From the NCBI GenBank assembly GCA_964627845.1, contig CAZVKL010000001.1:62001-126000 (forward strand): DNA of 64,000 nt. Reading direction: 5' to 3'. Positions 43,331 through 52,134 of the stretch are shown here, one piece after another. Below the pieces are notes generated by a model. That model was not told where the DNA came from. It saw only the letters and a list, made by a program, of their open reading frames with translations, and ran no database searches. This DNA comes from DUUI01 sp964627845 (GTDB lineage: Bacteria > Bacillota_I > Bacilli_A > Erysipelotrichales > Erysipelotrichaceae). Made by a program: the position numbers and the translations under genes. Position 1 is the stretch's first letter. Each line of letters begins with the position of its first letter.

Positions 43331-43356
43331 AAGTCCTGAAGGTTAGGACTTTTTTT
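43331..43356 (+). terminator. Riboswitch-controlled terminator
   Basis: 7-bp stem (43331-43337 with 43345-43351), loop of 7 and a run of seven T, between the aptamer and ribU. Confidence 0.85.
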
Positions 43357-43379
43357 AGTCTAGCCAGAAGGAGAAGAAA

Positions 43380-43976
43380 ATGAACAAAAATGTACTGTCA
43401 CTAAAGAATATTGCAAAAATTGCAATATTAGCCGCATTATCTGCCATCATTATGCAATTTCGATTTCCACTTCCATTCGCTCCAGGATTCCTAGATTTTG
43501 ATTTAGCTGAAGTTCCATCCTTAATTGGTGCTTTTGCCATGGGACCTGTTCAAGGACTTATTATTGTTATCTTAAAGAATATTCTTAAAGTCTTAATCAG
43601 CGGAACCAATACCTCTTTTGTTGGAGAGTTCTCCAATATAATCGTGAATGGTGCCTTAGTTTTGGTTGCAGGATTTTATTATCGTCATGATCGTACCTTT
43701 AGAGGCGCAATCATTGCAATGATATTAGGTGTTATTGCTTTAACGAGTGTTGCGACCCTCAGTAATTATTTTGTGATGTTTCCACTTTATGCCAATGTCT
43801 TAGGTTGGGAAATTCAACAAATTGTGGATATGGCTGCTGCTGTCAATCCATTGGTAAATAGTCTAGAGACCGTCATGCTCTTTACGATAGTTCCATTTAA
43901 TTTAATCACAGGGATATCGACCTCCATTGTGACGACGCTCATATACCCTCATATATCACCTATATTGAAACGATAA
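43380..43976 (+). CDS. ribU: ECF transporter riboflavin-binding S component RibU
   Basis: Membrane substrate-binding protein for riboflavin uptake through the shared ECF module, whose genes are elsewhere. 198 residues with about six helices. Typical RibU motifs are the N-terminal IAILAALSAIIM, GFLDFDLAEVPSLIGAFAMGP (residues about 39-59) and GEFSNIIVNG. AAGGAG precedes the ATG. RibF (58942-59883) converts the imported vitamin to FMN and FAD. Confidence 0.95.
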   Translation: MNKNVLSLKNIAKIAILAALSAIIMQFRFPLPFAPGFLDFDLAEVPSLIGAFAMGPVQGLIIVILKNILKVLISGTNTSFVGEFSNIIVNGALVLVAGFYYRHDRTFRGAIIAMILGVIALTSVATLSNYFVMFPLYANVLGWEIQQIVDMAAAVNPLVNSLETVMLFTIVPFNLITGISTSIVTTLIYPHISPILKR

Positions 43977-43999
43977 AGTCACTGTTCAGTGACTTTTTT
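43975..43999 (+). terminator. Terminator after ribU
   Basis: 9-bp stem (43975-43983 with 43988-43996), 4-base loop and six T; it overlaps the stop codon. Confidence 0.85.
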
Positions 44000-44011
44000 C
44001 ATGGGTTTATA

Positions 44012-44020
44012 TGCTATAAT
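44012..44020 (+). promoter_or_regulatory. Extended -10 promoter upstream of the acidic tail-anchored protein gene
   Basis: TGCTATAAT, 20 bases before the ATG, followed by GAGGTGG as ribosome binding site. Confidence 0.65.
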
Positions 44021-44040
44021 ATGAACGTTGAGGTGGTAAT

Positions 44041-44952
44041 ATGAGTCAAAGAAGATCTAGAGTAAAAAAGTATGAAAAATTACGTGAAGAAATAATGAAT
44101 GAAACTTCCAATAAAATAGAAACAAAGGAATTATCTCCTTTCGCCAATCAATTGCATCGTCTTGATGATGAGCAATTTGAAAATATGGATGTATCGTCTT
44201 ATCAAGAACATCAACCGCTTCATTTAAGAAGAGAGACTTTTGATGTCAGTAGTACTGATTCTGATCCAGTTGATAATGAGAAATTGGATCATTTGTTGGA
44301 ATCAGCCAGTGAATCAATGATCGAAGATACAGATTCCTTTCGAAGTAATTATTTAGCTGATTTTATCGATGAAGCAAAACAATACAATCTTGAAAAAGGG
44401 TATCGGGTCGATCATGATACAAAGTCAAATCTATTAAGAGAACTTAAAGCTCAACATCTTTATCATCAAGAAGATCAAGAGGATTTAGACGAGGTGGAGG
44501 TTTTTGAAGATGAACTCATTGAAACTTTGGAACCTGAATATATTCAAGAGGAAGAAGAAGTTGAGCCTGAAATTGAGTTAGAGCCAGAACACATTGAACA
44601 AGATGACTTTGAACATACCATGGAGTTTCAATCAACTGAATTAGAAACTCAACCAGTTGCGCAAGAGGATTCTTTCGAAGAAACAATTATGATGCAAGTG
44701 GCTCGTTTAGCTGAAAATGAAATGAGTGAAGAAGACTTCTTAGATGAATATGCACCGAGTGATTTATTAGAAGCGACCACAAAGTTAAAAGTACAATTAG
44801 ATCAACAATCAGAAGTCGTTAAAGACATGGAATCCAAGATTGATAAAACAAGCCGTTCCATGAATATTTTATTAACCGTTTTGATTACAACATTAGTAAT
44901 ATTATTAGCTGTATTTGGCTATGTCTTTTTGAGAATATTCGAGATAATTTAA
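44041..44952 (+). CDS. Acidic, tail-anchored protein of unknown function
   Basis: Not recognised. 303 residues. A short basic N-terminus (MSQRRSRVKKYEKLREEI) leads into a long Glu/Asp/Gln-rich, low-complexity middle (about 25-250) with many EEE and EPE clusters. A short coiled-coil-like segment (TKLKVQLDQQSEVVKDMESKI split across about 246-268) precedes one C-terminal membrane helix (about 275-299). It would sit in the cytoplasm, anchored by its tail. The gene shares an operon with cmk (one-base overlap) and der. A scaffold or division-related role is possible but unsupported. Confidence 0.8.
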   Translation: MSQRRSRVKKYEKLREEIMNETSNKIETKELSPFANQLHRLDDEQFENMDVSSYQEHQPLHLRRETFDVSSTDSDPVDNEKLDHLLESASESMIEDTDSFRSNYLADFIDEAKQYNLEKGYRVDHDTKSNLLRELKAQHLYHQEDQEDLDEVEVFEDELIETLEPEYIQEEEEVEPEIELEPEHIEQDDFEHTMEFQSTELETQPVAQEDSFEETIMMQVARLAENEMSEEDFLDEYAPSDLLEATTKLKVQLDQQSEVVKDMESKIDKTSRSMNILLTVLITTLVILLAVFGYVFLRIFEII

Positions 44953-45632
44953 TGAAGTATAATGTAGCTATTGATGGCCCAAGTGGGGCTGGAAAATCTG
45001 TTATTGCGCTTAAAGTTGCACAGCGCTTTAACCTTTTACATATTGATTCAGGTGCTATGTATCGTGTAATTGCGCTTAAAGCAAAACAAAATGGGATTGC
45101 TTTGGATGATGAACAACAGCTTGTCGACTTAATTAAGTCGACGGATATAAAAATGACTCAAGACCGACGAATTTTTATGGATGATCAAGATGTCACCACT
45201 TTAATCAGACATGAGGCGATTTCTTTAGGTGCTTCTGCGGTCTCAAAACTAAGAGAAGTTCGAAGACTGCTTGTGCTGGCTCAACAAGAACTTGCTAAAC
45301 AAAAGAATTGCATTATGGAAGGACGCGACATTGGTACGGTCGTCTTGAAAGATGCTGAAGTTAAAATATTCTTAACTGCCCAAGTGTCGGTGCGGGCTAA
45401 GAGACGTTATTTAGATTTACTATCCAAAGGTTTAGAAGCAGATTTAGAACAAATAAAACGTGATTTGATCTTACGCGACTATCAAGATAGTCATCGAAAA
45501 GAATCACCGCTTAAGAAAGCGGCAGATGCCATCGAATTAGATAGCAGCCATTTGTCTATTGATGAAGTGGTTGATGCCATTGGAGAAATAATAAACAGTA
45601 AAGTAAATGTTGAAGGGAGGAAAAGTTCATGA
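44952..45632 (+). CDS. cmk: Cytidylate kinase
   Basis: Phosphorylates CMP and dCMP. 226 residues with P-loop DGPSGAGKSVIA, the substrate region HIDSGAMYRVIALKA, and MEGRDIGTVVLKDAEVKIFLTA. It overlaps the upstream gene by one base and der by four. The usual ypfD/rpsA homologue between cmk and der is absent. Confidence 0.96.
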   Translation: MKYNVAIDGPSGAGKSVIALKVAQRFNLLHIDSGAMYRVIALKAKQNGIALDDEQQLVDLIKSTDIKMTQDRRIFMDDQDVTTLIRHEAISLGASAVSKLREVRRLLVLAQQELAKQKNCIMEGRDIGTVVLKDAEVKIFLTAQVSVRAKRRYLDLLSKGLEADLEQIKRDLILRDYQDSHRKESPLKKAADAIELDSSHLSIDEVVDAIGEIINSKVNVEGRKSS

Positions 45633-46945
45633 TTGATGGAATTGTGGCTATAGTAGGGCGACCAAATGTTGGCAAATCATCCTTGTTTAATCGAATCATT
45701 GGTGAAAGAGTCTCAATCGTCGAAGATACTCCTGGAGTAACACGAGATCGAATCTATGGGAAAACCGAATGGTTAACGAAACAATTTCGATTTATTGACA
45801 CAGGTGGACTTCAAATCGAAGATCAACCATTCCAACAAGAAATAAAGATGCAGGTTGATTTAGCAATTGAGGAAGCAGATTGTATTCTTTTTGTTGTCGA
45901 TGGACGTGAAGGGTTAACCGATGATGATAACTTTATTGCTAGAATGTTACAGAAAACAAACAAACCAGTGATTTTGGTGGTTAATAAGATTGATGACAAA
46001 ACACTCATAAATAATATTTATGATTTTTATAGTCTAGGCTTTGGAGATCCGGTCCCAACCTCTAGCTCACATGGAATTGGGGTAGGGGACTTGCTTGATC
46101 GTGTCGTAAGTCATATTGATGACTTTATTTCTAAACCGAGCTATGAAGGAATGATTCGGTTTGCGATAATTGGTCAACCTAATGTGGGGAAATCCTCATT
46201 AATTAATGCAATCTTAAACGAAGAAAGAACCATTGTTTCTGAAATAGAAGGAACAACCAGAGATGCTATTGATACGCCTTTTGTTGTCGATGGGAAAGAT
46301 TTTGTTGCGATTGATACTGCCGGTATTCGTAAACGTGGTAAAGTTTATGAAAATGTGGAGAAATACTCTGTTCTACGCGCATTAAGCGCTATAGAGCGTG
46401 CTGATGTGATTCTCTTTGTCATTGATGGTGAGCGAGGCATTCGTGAGCAGGATAAGCATGTAGCAGGGTATGCACACAATGAAGGAAAACCGATTATTAT
46501 TATTTTTAATAAATGGGATAGCCTAGAGAAAGATGAGTTCACTATGAATCAGAAGATTGAGCATATTCGTCAAGAATTTCAATATCTTTCTTATGCACCC
46601 ATTCTCTTTGTTTCAGCTAAAACGAAACAGCGAGTCCATACTATTATACCTATGATAGAAAAAGTATATTTAAACTCTCAGACTCGTATTCCTACCTCGG
46701 TTGTTAATGAAGTCGTCATGGATGCACAACGTTTTACACCGCCACCCACACATAAAGGACAGAGACTAAGAATCTATTATGCCTCTCAAGTTGCTGTTGC
46801 TCCGCCAACCTTTGTTTTCTTTGTTAACGATCCAAAATTGTGCCATTTTTCTTATAAACGATATTTAGAAAATAGGTTGCGAGAAGCTTTTGAGTTTGAA
46901 GGCACACCCATTCATCTAAATATGAGAAAGAAAAATTTGTCATAA
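45629..46945 (+). CDS. der: GTPase Der (EngA)
   Basis: Tandem-GTPase needed for 50S assembly. 438 residues: first G domain with GRPNVGKSSLFN, DTGG and NKID, second with GQPNVGKSSLIN, DTAGIRKRG and NKWD, then a KH-like domain ending HLNMRKKN. GGGAGG lies before the ATG. hup follows with its own promoter, as in Bacillus. Confidence 0.97.
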   Translation: MIDGIVAIVGRPNVGKSSLFNRIIGERVSIVEDTPGVTRDRIYGKTEWLTKQFRFIDTGGLQIEDQPFQQEIKMQVDLAIEEADCILFVVDGREGLTDDDNFIARMLQKTNKPVILVVNKIDDKTLINNIYDFYSLGFGDPVPTSSSHGIGVGDLLDRVVSHIDDFISKPSYEGMIRFAIIGQPNVGKSSLINAILNEERTIVSEIEGTTRDAIDTPFVVDGKDFVAIDTAGIRKRGKVYENVEKYSVLRALSAIERADVILFVIDGERGIREQDKHVAGYAHNEGKPIIIIFNKWDSLEKDEFTMNQKIEHIRQEFQYLSYAPILFVSAKTKQRVHTIIPMIEKVYLNSQTRIPTSVVNEVVMDAQRFTPPPTHKGQRLRIYYASQVAVAPPTFVFFVNDPKLCHFSYKRYLENRLREAFEFEGTPIHLNMRKKNLS

Positions 46946-46967
46946 AGCCTATTAAGAGTGCATTTTA

Positions 46968-46996
46968 TTGAATTGTTATGAACAATTTGATATTAT
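46968..46996 (+). promoter_or_regulatory. Promoter for hup with palindromic spacer
   Basis: TTGAAT (46968-46973), 17-base spacer, TATTAT (46991-46996). The spacer holds a perfect 7-bp inverted repeat, AATTGTT (46971-46977) and AACAATT (46981-46987), which could be an operator. Confidence 0.65.
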
Positions 46997-47023
46997 AAGT
47001 GTATGAATGGAGGAGAATAAAAT

Positions 47024-47317
47024 ATGAACGGAACATTCAATAAGAAAGCATTAGCTGATGCATTAGCAATTCGTTTAGATGTAACTAAAAAAGATGCTAC
47101 TGAAATCATCGATGTACTATTAGAAGAAATTAAAGATGAACTTAAAAAGGGAAGTAAGGTAGATATCGCTGGATTTGGACGCTTTGAAGTTAAAGATCGT
47201 CCTGAGCGTGATGGTTTTAACCCTCAAACTAAAGAGAAAATCAAAGTTCCTGCTTCTAAAGCATTAACATTTAGAGTTTCTAAAGCTCTTAAAGACGAAA
47301 TCAATAACAAACGATAA
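47024..47317 (+). CDS. hup: DNA-binding protein HU
   Basis: Histone-like dimer that bends DNA. 97 residues with FNKKALADALAIRLDVTKKDA, the GFGRFEVKDRPERDGFNPQT arm region and KALKDEINNK at the end. AGGAG precedes the ATG. Monocistronic, with its own promoter and terminator. Confidence 0.97.
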   Translation: MNGTFNKKALADALAIRLDVTKKDATEIIDVLLEEIKDELKKGSKVDIAGFGRFEVKDRPERDGFNPQTKEKIKVPASKALTFRVSKALKDEINNKR

Positions 47318-47340
47318 GAAGCTTAGCTTCTTATCTTTTT
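47313..47340 (+). terminator. Terminator after hup
   Basis: 10-bp stem (47313-47322 with 47326-47335), 3-base loop and five T. Confidence 0.88.
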
Positions 47341-47358
47341 AAATGAAAGGAAAATAAT

Positions 47359-48093
47359 ATGATATTTTATCCACTTTTATTTGGATTATATAATTTAGAT
47401 GGGACTCAATTGCTCTTATTTATGGTCGCAATTGGGATTGCCATGTTTGCTCAAGGACGCGTACAATCTGTCTATGCTAAATACAAACAAATTCCAGCAG
47501 ATACAAATTTAACAGGGGCTGAAATCGCTAGACAAATCTTAGATCGTCATGGGATACATGATGTTCAAGTTGTGCCTGGCAAAGGGGCAGAATTATCTGA
47601 TTTCTATGATCCAAAGAAGAAAATTGTTAGTCTATCTAGCAACATCTATAATACCAACTCAATTGCAGCTGTTTCTGTTGCTGCCCATGAAGTAGGCCAC
47701 GCAATACAACATGCCACTTCGTATTCGTTTATTGCACTACGGAATCGTTTATTACCAATGACAATCATTTCACAAAATCTTGGTATGTTATTCGTGATAA
47801 TCTCATCCATGTTCTTATACACCAGCTGGGGATACTCACTGTTTTGGGTAGGGATAGCCATGTACGGTGTCGTTGGACTATTCCAACTTGTTACATTACC
47901 AGTTGAATTTGATGCTTCTAAACGAGCGCTTGTAAACTTACAAGAAATGAATTTAGTCGCTCCAGATGATATTGATGATTCTAAAAAAATGCTTAATGCA
48001 GCAGCCTTTACATACGTTGCCGCATTCTTAGGAACCATTATAACGATCATTCGTATTGTACTCTTATTTATGGGTGGTAATCGAAGAAGATAA
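47359..48093 (+). CDS. Membrane zinc metallopeptidase (YugP family)
   Basis: Predicted integral-membrane zinc peptidase of the YugP family, 244 residues. One helix near the N-terminus (about 12-30), the zinc motif HEVGH at 110-114 in VAAHEVGHAIQHAT, and two to three further helices after it. The conserved YDPKKKIVSLSSNIY precedes the motif. The function of the family is not established. AAAGGA precedes the ATG. Confidence 0.9.
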   Translation: MIFYPLLFGLYNLDGTQLLLFMVAIGIAMFAQGRVQSVYAKYKQIPADTNLTGAEIARQILDRHGIHDVQVVPGKGAELSDFYDPKKKIVSLSSNIYNTNSIAAVSVAAHEVGHAIQHATSYSFIALRNRLLPMTIISQNLGMLFVIISSMFLYTSWGYSLFWVGIAMYGVVGLFQLVTLPVEFDASKRALVNLQEMNLVAPDDIDDSKKMLNAAAFTYVAAFLGTIITIIRIVLLFMGGNRRR

Positions 48094-48094
48094 G

Positions 48095-48118
48095 CTCGTT
48101 AATCGAGATTTTTTATAG
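48095..48118 (+). terminator. Weak terminator after the zinc peptidase gene
   Basis: Only a 4-bp stem (48095-48098 with 48104-48107), but followed directly by a T-rich tract. Read-through into the tiny genes is likely. Confidence 0.35.
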
Positions 48119-48161
48119 GAAACATGGTAGTAATCCTTTATAAATAATGAAAGGAGTTGCC

Positions 48162-48227
48162 ATGTTTTTTAATTTACTTAGACGAGTCATCTTATTAGGT
48201 CCTGTATTTCCATGGTTTAAACCATAA
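48162..48227 (+). CDS. Tiny hydrophobic-cationic peptide, 21 residues
   Basis: Not recognised. The peptide is hydrophobic with two central arginines and proline and aromatics near its end (FPWFKP). An excellent AAAGGAG lies 6 bases before the ATG. Its stop codon overlaps the start of the next tiny gene (TAATG), and a terminator closes the pair. The signals are as good as those of known genes in the window, so translation is plausible. A possible TATAAA -10 is at 48139-48144. Confidence 0.5.
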   Translation: MFFNLLRRVILLGPVFPWFKP

Positions 48228-48310
48228 TGGGGGTAGGTTTTATCTCAATCAGTTTGGTTAGTTCGATCATCTATTTCTATTATCGAATATTGCCTCTGAT
48301 CAAACCCTAA
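48227..48310 (+). CDS. Tiny membrane peptide, 27 residues, coupled to the previous one
   Basis: Not recognised. Begins MGVGFISISLVSSIIYFYY and ends with a Lys-Pro, forming a single predicted membrane helix. It starts on the last base of the upstream stop codon, a coupling pattern used repeatedly in this genome, and ends three bases before a terminator hairpin. Both peptides end in Lys-Pro. A membrane peptide, toxin or regulator are all possible. Confidence 0.45.
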   Translation: MGVGFISISLVSSIIYFYYRILPLIKP

Positions 48311-48312
48311 AA

Positions 48313-48336
48313 AAAGGATATCATTCGATATCCTTT
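48313..48336. terminator. Bidirectional terminator between the tiny peptide genes and pfpI
   Basis: 10-bp perfect stem (48313-48322 with 48327-48336) with a 4-base loop. The minus strand has a long T-run after it, so it also ends the large minus-strand operon. Confidence 0.85.
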
Positions 48337-48369
48337 ACTTCGCATAATGTATATTATGTAATTTTTAGA

Positions 48370-48897
48370 TTACTTCTTTACAGCCTCAAATGCCTTAATT
48401 AATAACGGTGCATACTCTGGTAAGTTGACTGGGCGCTGTGCTGAAATGATATGACCATCTTCAATGGCACCATTATCATGCCAGATTGCTCCCGCATTCG
48501 TTAAATCATCTTTAATACCTGGAGTGCTGGTCACATTTATACCCTTAAGAATCCCTGCTGATGCTAAGACCCAGCCTGCATGACAAATTTGTCCGATAGG
48601 TAATTTCTCTTGGTCAAAATACTTAACCATCTCTAAGACCTTATCAAAGCGTCTGAGCAAGTCTGGTGACCATCCACCTGGTACTAAAATGCCATCATAA
48701 TCTTTCGGATCGATTTCATCAAAACTGTAATCAGATACCGCTGGGACACCATATTTACCCGTGTATTTTTTTCCTTTTTCAGGTCCAACTAAATCGACTT
48801 GGATACCAGCTTCTCTTAGTCGGTATACTGGATACCATAATTCTAAATCTTCAAAATCGTCGCTCAATAATTGTATTACTTTTAAGTTTACTAACAT
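48370..48897 (-). CDS. DJ-1/PfpI-family protein
   Basis: Glutamine amidotransferase-like protein, 175 residues, of the PfpI/YhbO group linked to glyoxal detoxification, peptidase or deglycase activity. The nucleophile Cys105 with adjacent His106 sits in GQICHAGWVLASAGIL, and the acidic residue in the N-terminal part is in SDDFEDLELWYP. AGGAG lies at the deoB stop, so it is the last gene of that operon. In Bacillus the gene after drm (deoB) is a purine nucleoside phosphorylase instead. Confidence 0.9.
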   Translation of the reverse strand: MLVNLKVIQLLSDDFEDLELWYPVYRLREAGIQVDLVGPEKGKKYTGKYGVPAVSDYSFDEIDPKDYDGILVPGGWSPDLLRRFDKVLEMVKYFDQEKLPIGQICHAGWVLASAGILKGINVTSTPGIKDDLTNAGAIWHDNGAIEDGHIISAQRPVNLPEYAPLLIKAFEAVKK

Positions 48898-48906
48898 GTT
48901 AATCTC

Positions 48907-50103
48907 CTATTGTGAATTTTTCACAAGTACATCAAGAAATGAATTCCCTGATGATGTTGGTTTAACGTTAAAGTTATCGCAAATAGTTGCTCCTAAGTCA
49001 GCAAAGGTATCGCGAGTGGTTAAATGAATCGGTCCATTAATCTTAGGTGAATAGATTAATAGTGGTACTACTTCACGAGTATGATCTGTCCCAGCAAAGG
49101 TAGGATCATTACCATGGTCAGCTGTTAAGACTAAAAGATCATCTTCTCTAATCAATTCTTTTAAATCACCTAATTGTTTATCAAAATCAATTAATCCTTG
49201 GGCATATCCTTCAGGATTGCGTCGATGACCCCAAAGTGCATCAAAATCAACAAGATTAACGAACATCATACCATTGAAATCTTTGTCCATTAACTGAATC
49301 GTTTGGTTCATACCATCTTCATTGCTCTTAGTCCGATGTGATTCAGTAATTCCTTCACCATCAAAAATATCGACAATCTTACCAACACTGATAACATCGA
49401 ATCCCCCCTCTTTAAGATGGTCTAAGGCTGTAACACCATATGGTTTTAAAGCGTAGTCATGACGATTGGCAGTTCTTGTGAAATTATTGGCATCTGGACC
49501 CACAAAAGGTCTAGCAATAACACGACCCACTTTCCACTCAGGTTTCATGGTTAGTTCTCTGGCAATCTCACAAACACGATACAATTCTTCTAAACCAAAT
49601 GTTTCTTCATGAGCCGCAATCTGTAATACTGAATCAGCAGAAGTATAGACAATCATCTCCCCTGTCTCCATATGGCGCTCACCTAATTCGACTAAAATCT
49701 CAGTTCCAGAAGCAGACTTATTACCAATAATCTTATGTCCTGTTCTTGCTTCCAATTCATCAATTAACTCTTGTGGAAAGCCTGACTCCGTAAATGTTTG
49801 AAATGGTGTATCCACATATAATCCCATAAGTTCCCAGTGGCCAGTCATGGTATCTTTAGAAGCAGAGGCCTCATGCATAATTCCATAAGCATGGTGTTTG
49901 TTTTGTTGTGGTTCTACGCCTTTCACATCATGGACAACCCCTAGTCCCATTTCTTGAAGATGAGGTAGTTCTATTCCTCCAACATGACGGGCAATATTCC
50001 CAAGGGTATCTGAACCCACATCTCCAAATTCAGCGGCATCTGGAGCTTCTCCAGCCCCCACTGAGTCCATTACAATTGTAATGACACGTTTAAATTCACT
50101 CAT
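48907..50103 (-). CDS. deoB: Phosphopentomutase
   Basis: Interconverts (deoxy)ribose 1- and 5-phosphate, linking nucleoside phosphorolysis to DeoC. 398 residues of the alkaline phosphatase superfamily, with IVMDSVGAGEAPDA (metal Asp), GHWELMGL, IVYTSADSVLQIAAHEE (catalytic Thr region), VNLVDFDALWGHRRNP and LTADHGNDPTFAGTDHTRE. It overlaps xerD by 8 bases. The xerD-deoB pairing is also found in Bacillus. Confidence 0.97.
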   Translation of the reverse strand: MSEFKRVITIVMDSVGAGEAPDAAEFGDVGSDTLGNIARHVGGIELPHLQEMGLGVVHDVKGVEPQQNKHHAYGIMHEASASKDTMTGHWELMGLYVDTPFQTFTESGFPQELIDELEARTGHKIIGNKSASGTEILVELGERHMETGEMIVYTSADSVLQIAAHEETFGLEELYRVCEIARELTMKPEWKVGRVIARPFVGPDANNFTRTANRHDYALKPYGVTALDHLKEGGFDVISVGKIVDIFDGEGITESHRTKSNEDGMNQTIQLMDKDFNGMMFVNLVDFDALWGHRRNPEGYAQGLIDFDKQLGDLKELIREDDLLVLTADHGNDPTFAGTDHTREVVPLLIYSPKINGPIHLTTRDTFADLGATICDNFNVKPTSSGNSFLDVLVKNSQ

Positions 50104-50983
50104 TGTCTTGATTTCCTTTCTTCAATAATTGTCCTGGATGAAACTGATCATACATTCGTTTTTTAGATTTACTCTCTAAATGAGTGTAAATCTGAGTTGT
50201 CGAAATAACTTCGTGACCAAGTAACTCTTGGACCACTCTTAGATCAGCATCATTATTTATAAGCGCACTCGCAAAACTATGGCGCAACATATGCGGTGTC
50301 ACATTTTTACGAAGCTCTGTTTGAACTTGACGCTTTCTTATTCTATTATAAACACTTTGTCGACTTAATGGCAGTGATTTAATATTAACAAACACGGTTA
50401 TTGTTGATTTTTTAGGCACTTTCACCAAATAGTCTTCTAAAGCATGCTGAGCACGTGTTCCAATAGGAACTATTCGCTCTTTAGCACCCTTCCCAATAAT
50501 TTTAAAGAAGCCTTCTTGTTTATAATATCTGGAGTGTGTCAACGTAATTAATTCACTCACTCTTAAACCACAACTAAACAATATTTCAATGATGGCTTTG
50601 TCAAGGAAATCATCATATGTTTTTAATTCAAAACTTGTTAGCTGAACGACTTCCTCTAATGTAAGATATTCAGGTAGTTTTTTATCCTTACGATTTACTT
50701 TTAGATGCAGTGTCGGATCAACTTCTATTTCATTGGTCGAGATAAGAAACTGATAGAACTGTCGAATTGCACTTAATCTTCTCGCTAAGGAAGCATTTGA
50801 AATATTCTTAGACCAAGCATAGAAAATATCTTGTATTTGATTCGATGAAAGCTCCATGTATTGATTCTTTACTTCATTTAAAAACACCTCTAAATCATTA
50901 AGATAGCTATCAATCGTTGCTTGAGAATAATGTGAGACAAATTTCAAATAATTCTTGTATTGTTCAACAACTCTTTGGCTCAT
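50096..50983 (-). CDS. xerD: Site-specific tyrosine recombinase XerD
   Basis: Resolves chromosome dimers at dif. 295 residues: SAM-like core-binding domain, then catalytic domain with Arg141 (CGLRVSEL), Lys165, His231 and Arg234 (HMLRHSFA), His257 (LGHEVI) and Tyr266 (QIYTH). The full catalytic set is present. It overlaps dinB by four bases and deoB by eight, so it is a chromosomal housekeeping enzyme rather than a mobile integrase. Confidence 0.93.
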   Translation of the reverse strand: MSQRVVEQYKNYLKFVSHYSQATIDSYLNDLEVFLNEVKNQYMELSSNQIQDIFYAWSKNISNASLARRLSAIRQFYQFLISTNEIEVDPTLHLKVNRKDKKLPEYLTLEEVVQLTSFELKTYDDFLDKAIIEILFSCGLRVSELITLTHSRYYKQEGFFKIIGKGAKERIVPIGTRAQHALEDYLVKVPKKSTITVFVNIKSLPLSRQSVYNRIRKRQVQTELRKNVTPHMLRHSFASALINNDADLRVVQELLGHEVISTTQIYTHLESKSKKRMYDQFHPGQLLKKGNQDNE

Positions 50984-52134
50984 TTATCATCACTCGCTTT
51001 TCGTAATATGGGTGATTCAAAGAAATCATTGATTTTATGAATGATGTCATTGACAGAATGTTCCTTTTGTTCATAATTAAATAAATTATAGATTTCATCT
51101 TCCTCAATTGTTTTTAAATTGTTTAACGCTACGCCTAAAAAAGTAACGGATCCTTTGAACTCAAATTGATCAAAAAGAAGCAACGCACTTTGATACAATT
51201 GTTCTAATGTTGAAAACCCTCCTTCATTGCGTTGAGATTTAGACATTGGTTTCGCTTGATCGAAGCCAACTGTAACGCTTAATGTAACTCCCATAACATT
51301 ATTCTTAGTCAACTTTTCAACAATATCTTCACATTGAGTAAAAATAATCGAATGAATTTCTTCATAGTCATCCACCCCTTTTAACAAGGAATTTGATGCT
51401 GAAATCGATTTAACATCCGCATCAATTTCTAATTCAGCGCTGTCAATTCCATGTGCTTTATCTAAGATAGAATCCATTTGATTATGAAGAATCGGTTCCA
51501 ATAGATGCTTATCCGTATTCACTAAGTCCCCTATTGTCTTTATGTTAATCTTCCTCAGTTTTTCTTGGGTGACTTTCCCAATCCCATAAAAATCTTCTAT
51601 GGGTAAAGGCCAAAGTTTACGCTTCACTTCTCGTTTTCTCAAGACACTAATTCCCATTGGTTTTTTGAAATCTGAAGCCATCTTTGCTAGAAAACGATTC
51701 GGTGCAACCCCAATTGAACAAGACAAATTATACTTTTCTTTCAACTCTCTTTGAATTTTAAACGCTAAATCAAGAGGTTTCTCAAACTCTTTAATTTGTT
51801 GGGTCACATCGATATAACACTCATCAATGGATAACACTTCAACCAGTGGTGTGATCGTTCTTAAATAGTCAATAAAAAGCGTCGATACTCTTCGATACTC
51901 TTTAAAATCAGGCTCAACGACCACTAAATGCCGAACTTTTTGTTGAGCAATCGCCAATGGCATTGCAGAGTGCACCCCATACGCTCTCGCTTCATACGAG
52001 GCCGTCGTCACCACCGACCCACTTTTATTACGTGAAACCACCAAAGGTTTCCCAATTAAAGAAGGATCATTATTCTGAGCAACACTCGCATAAAAAGCAT
52101 TCAAATCAATATGAAACAAGACTTTAGGATTCAT
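50980..52134 (-). CDS. dinB: DNA polymerase IV (Y family)
   Basis: Translesion DNA polymerase, 384 residues. Catalytic carboxylates Asp10 (HIDLNAFYASV) and the Asp-Glu pair of SIDECYID are intact. SYEARAYGVHSAMP and YGIGKVTQEKLRK follow, then a little-finger domain. No C-terminal clamp-binding motif is obvious. It overlaps recN by 11 bases, so it is co-transcribed with other repair genes. Confidence 0.94.
   Translation of the reverse strand: MNPKVLFHIDLNAFYASVAQNNDPSLIGKPLVVSRNKSGSVVTTASYEARAYGVHSAMPLAIAQQKVRHLVVVEPDFKEYRRVSTLFIDYLRTITPLVEVLSIDECYIDVTQQIKEFEKPLDLAFKIQRELKEKYNLSCSIGVAPNRFLAKMASDFKKPMGISVLRKREVKRKLWPLPIEDFYGIGKVTQEKLRKINIKTIGDLVNTDKHLLEPILHNQMDSILDKAHGIDSAELEIDADVKSISASNSLLKGVDDYEEIHSIIFTQCEDIVEKLTKNNVMGVTLSVTVGFDQAKPMSKSQRNEGGFSTLEQLYQSALLLFDQFEFKGSVTFLGVALNNLKTIEEDEIYNLFNYEQKEHSVNDIIHKINDFFESPILRKASDDK

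Noticed and set aside
50096..50983. Tyrosine recombinase as evidence of a mobile element
   Set aside because: The gene lies in a housekeeping operon next to deoB, as in Bacillus, and is a standard XerD; no attachment sites or phage genes are near.
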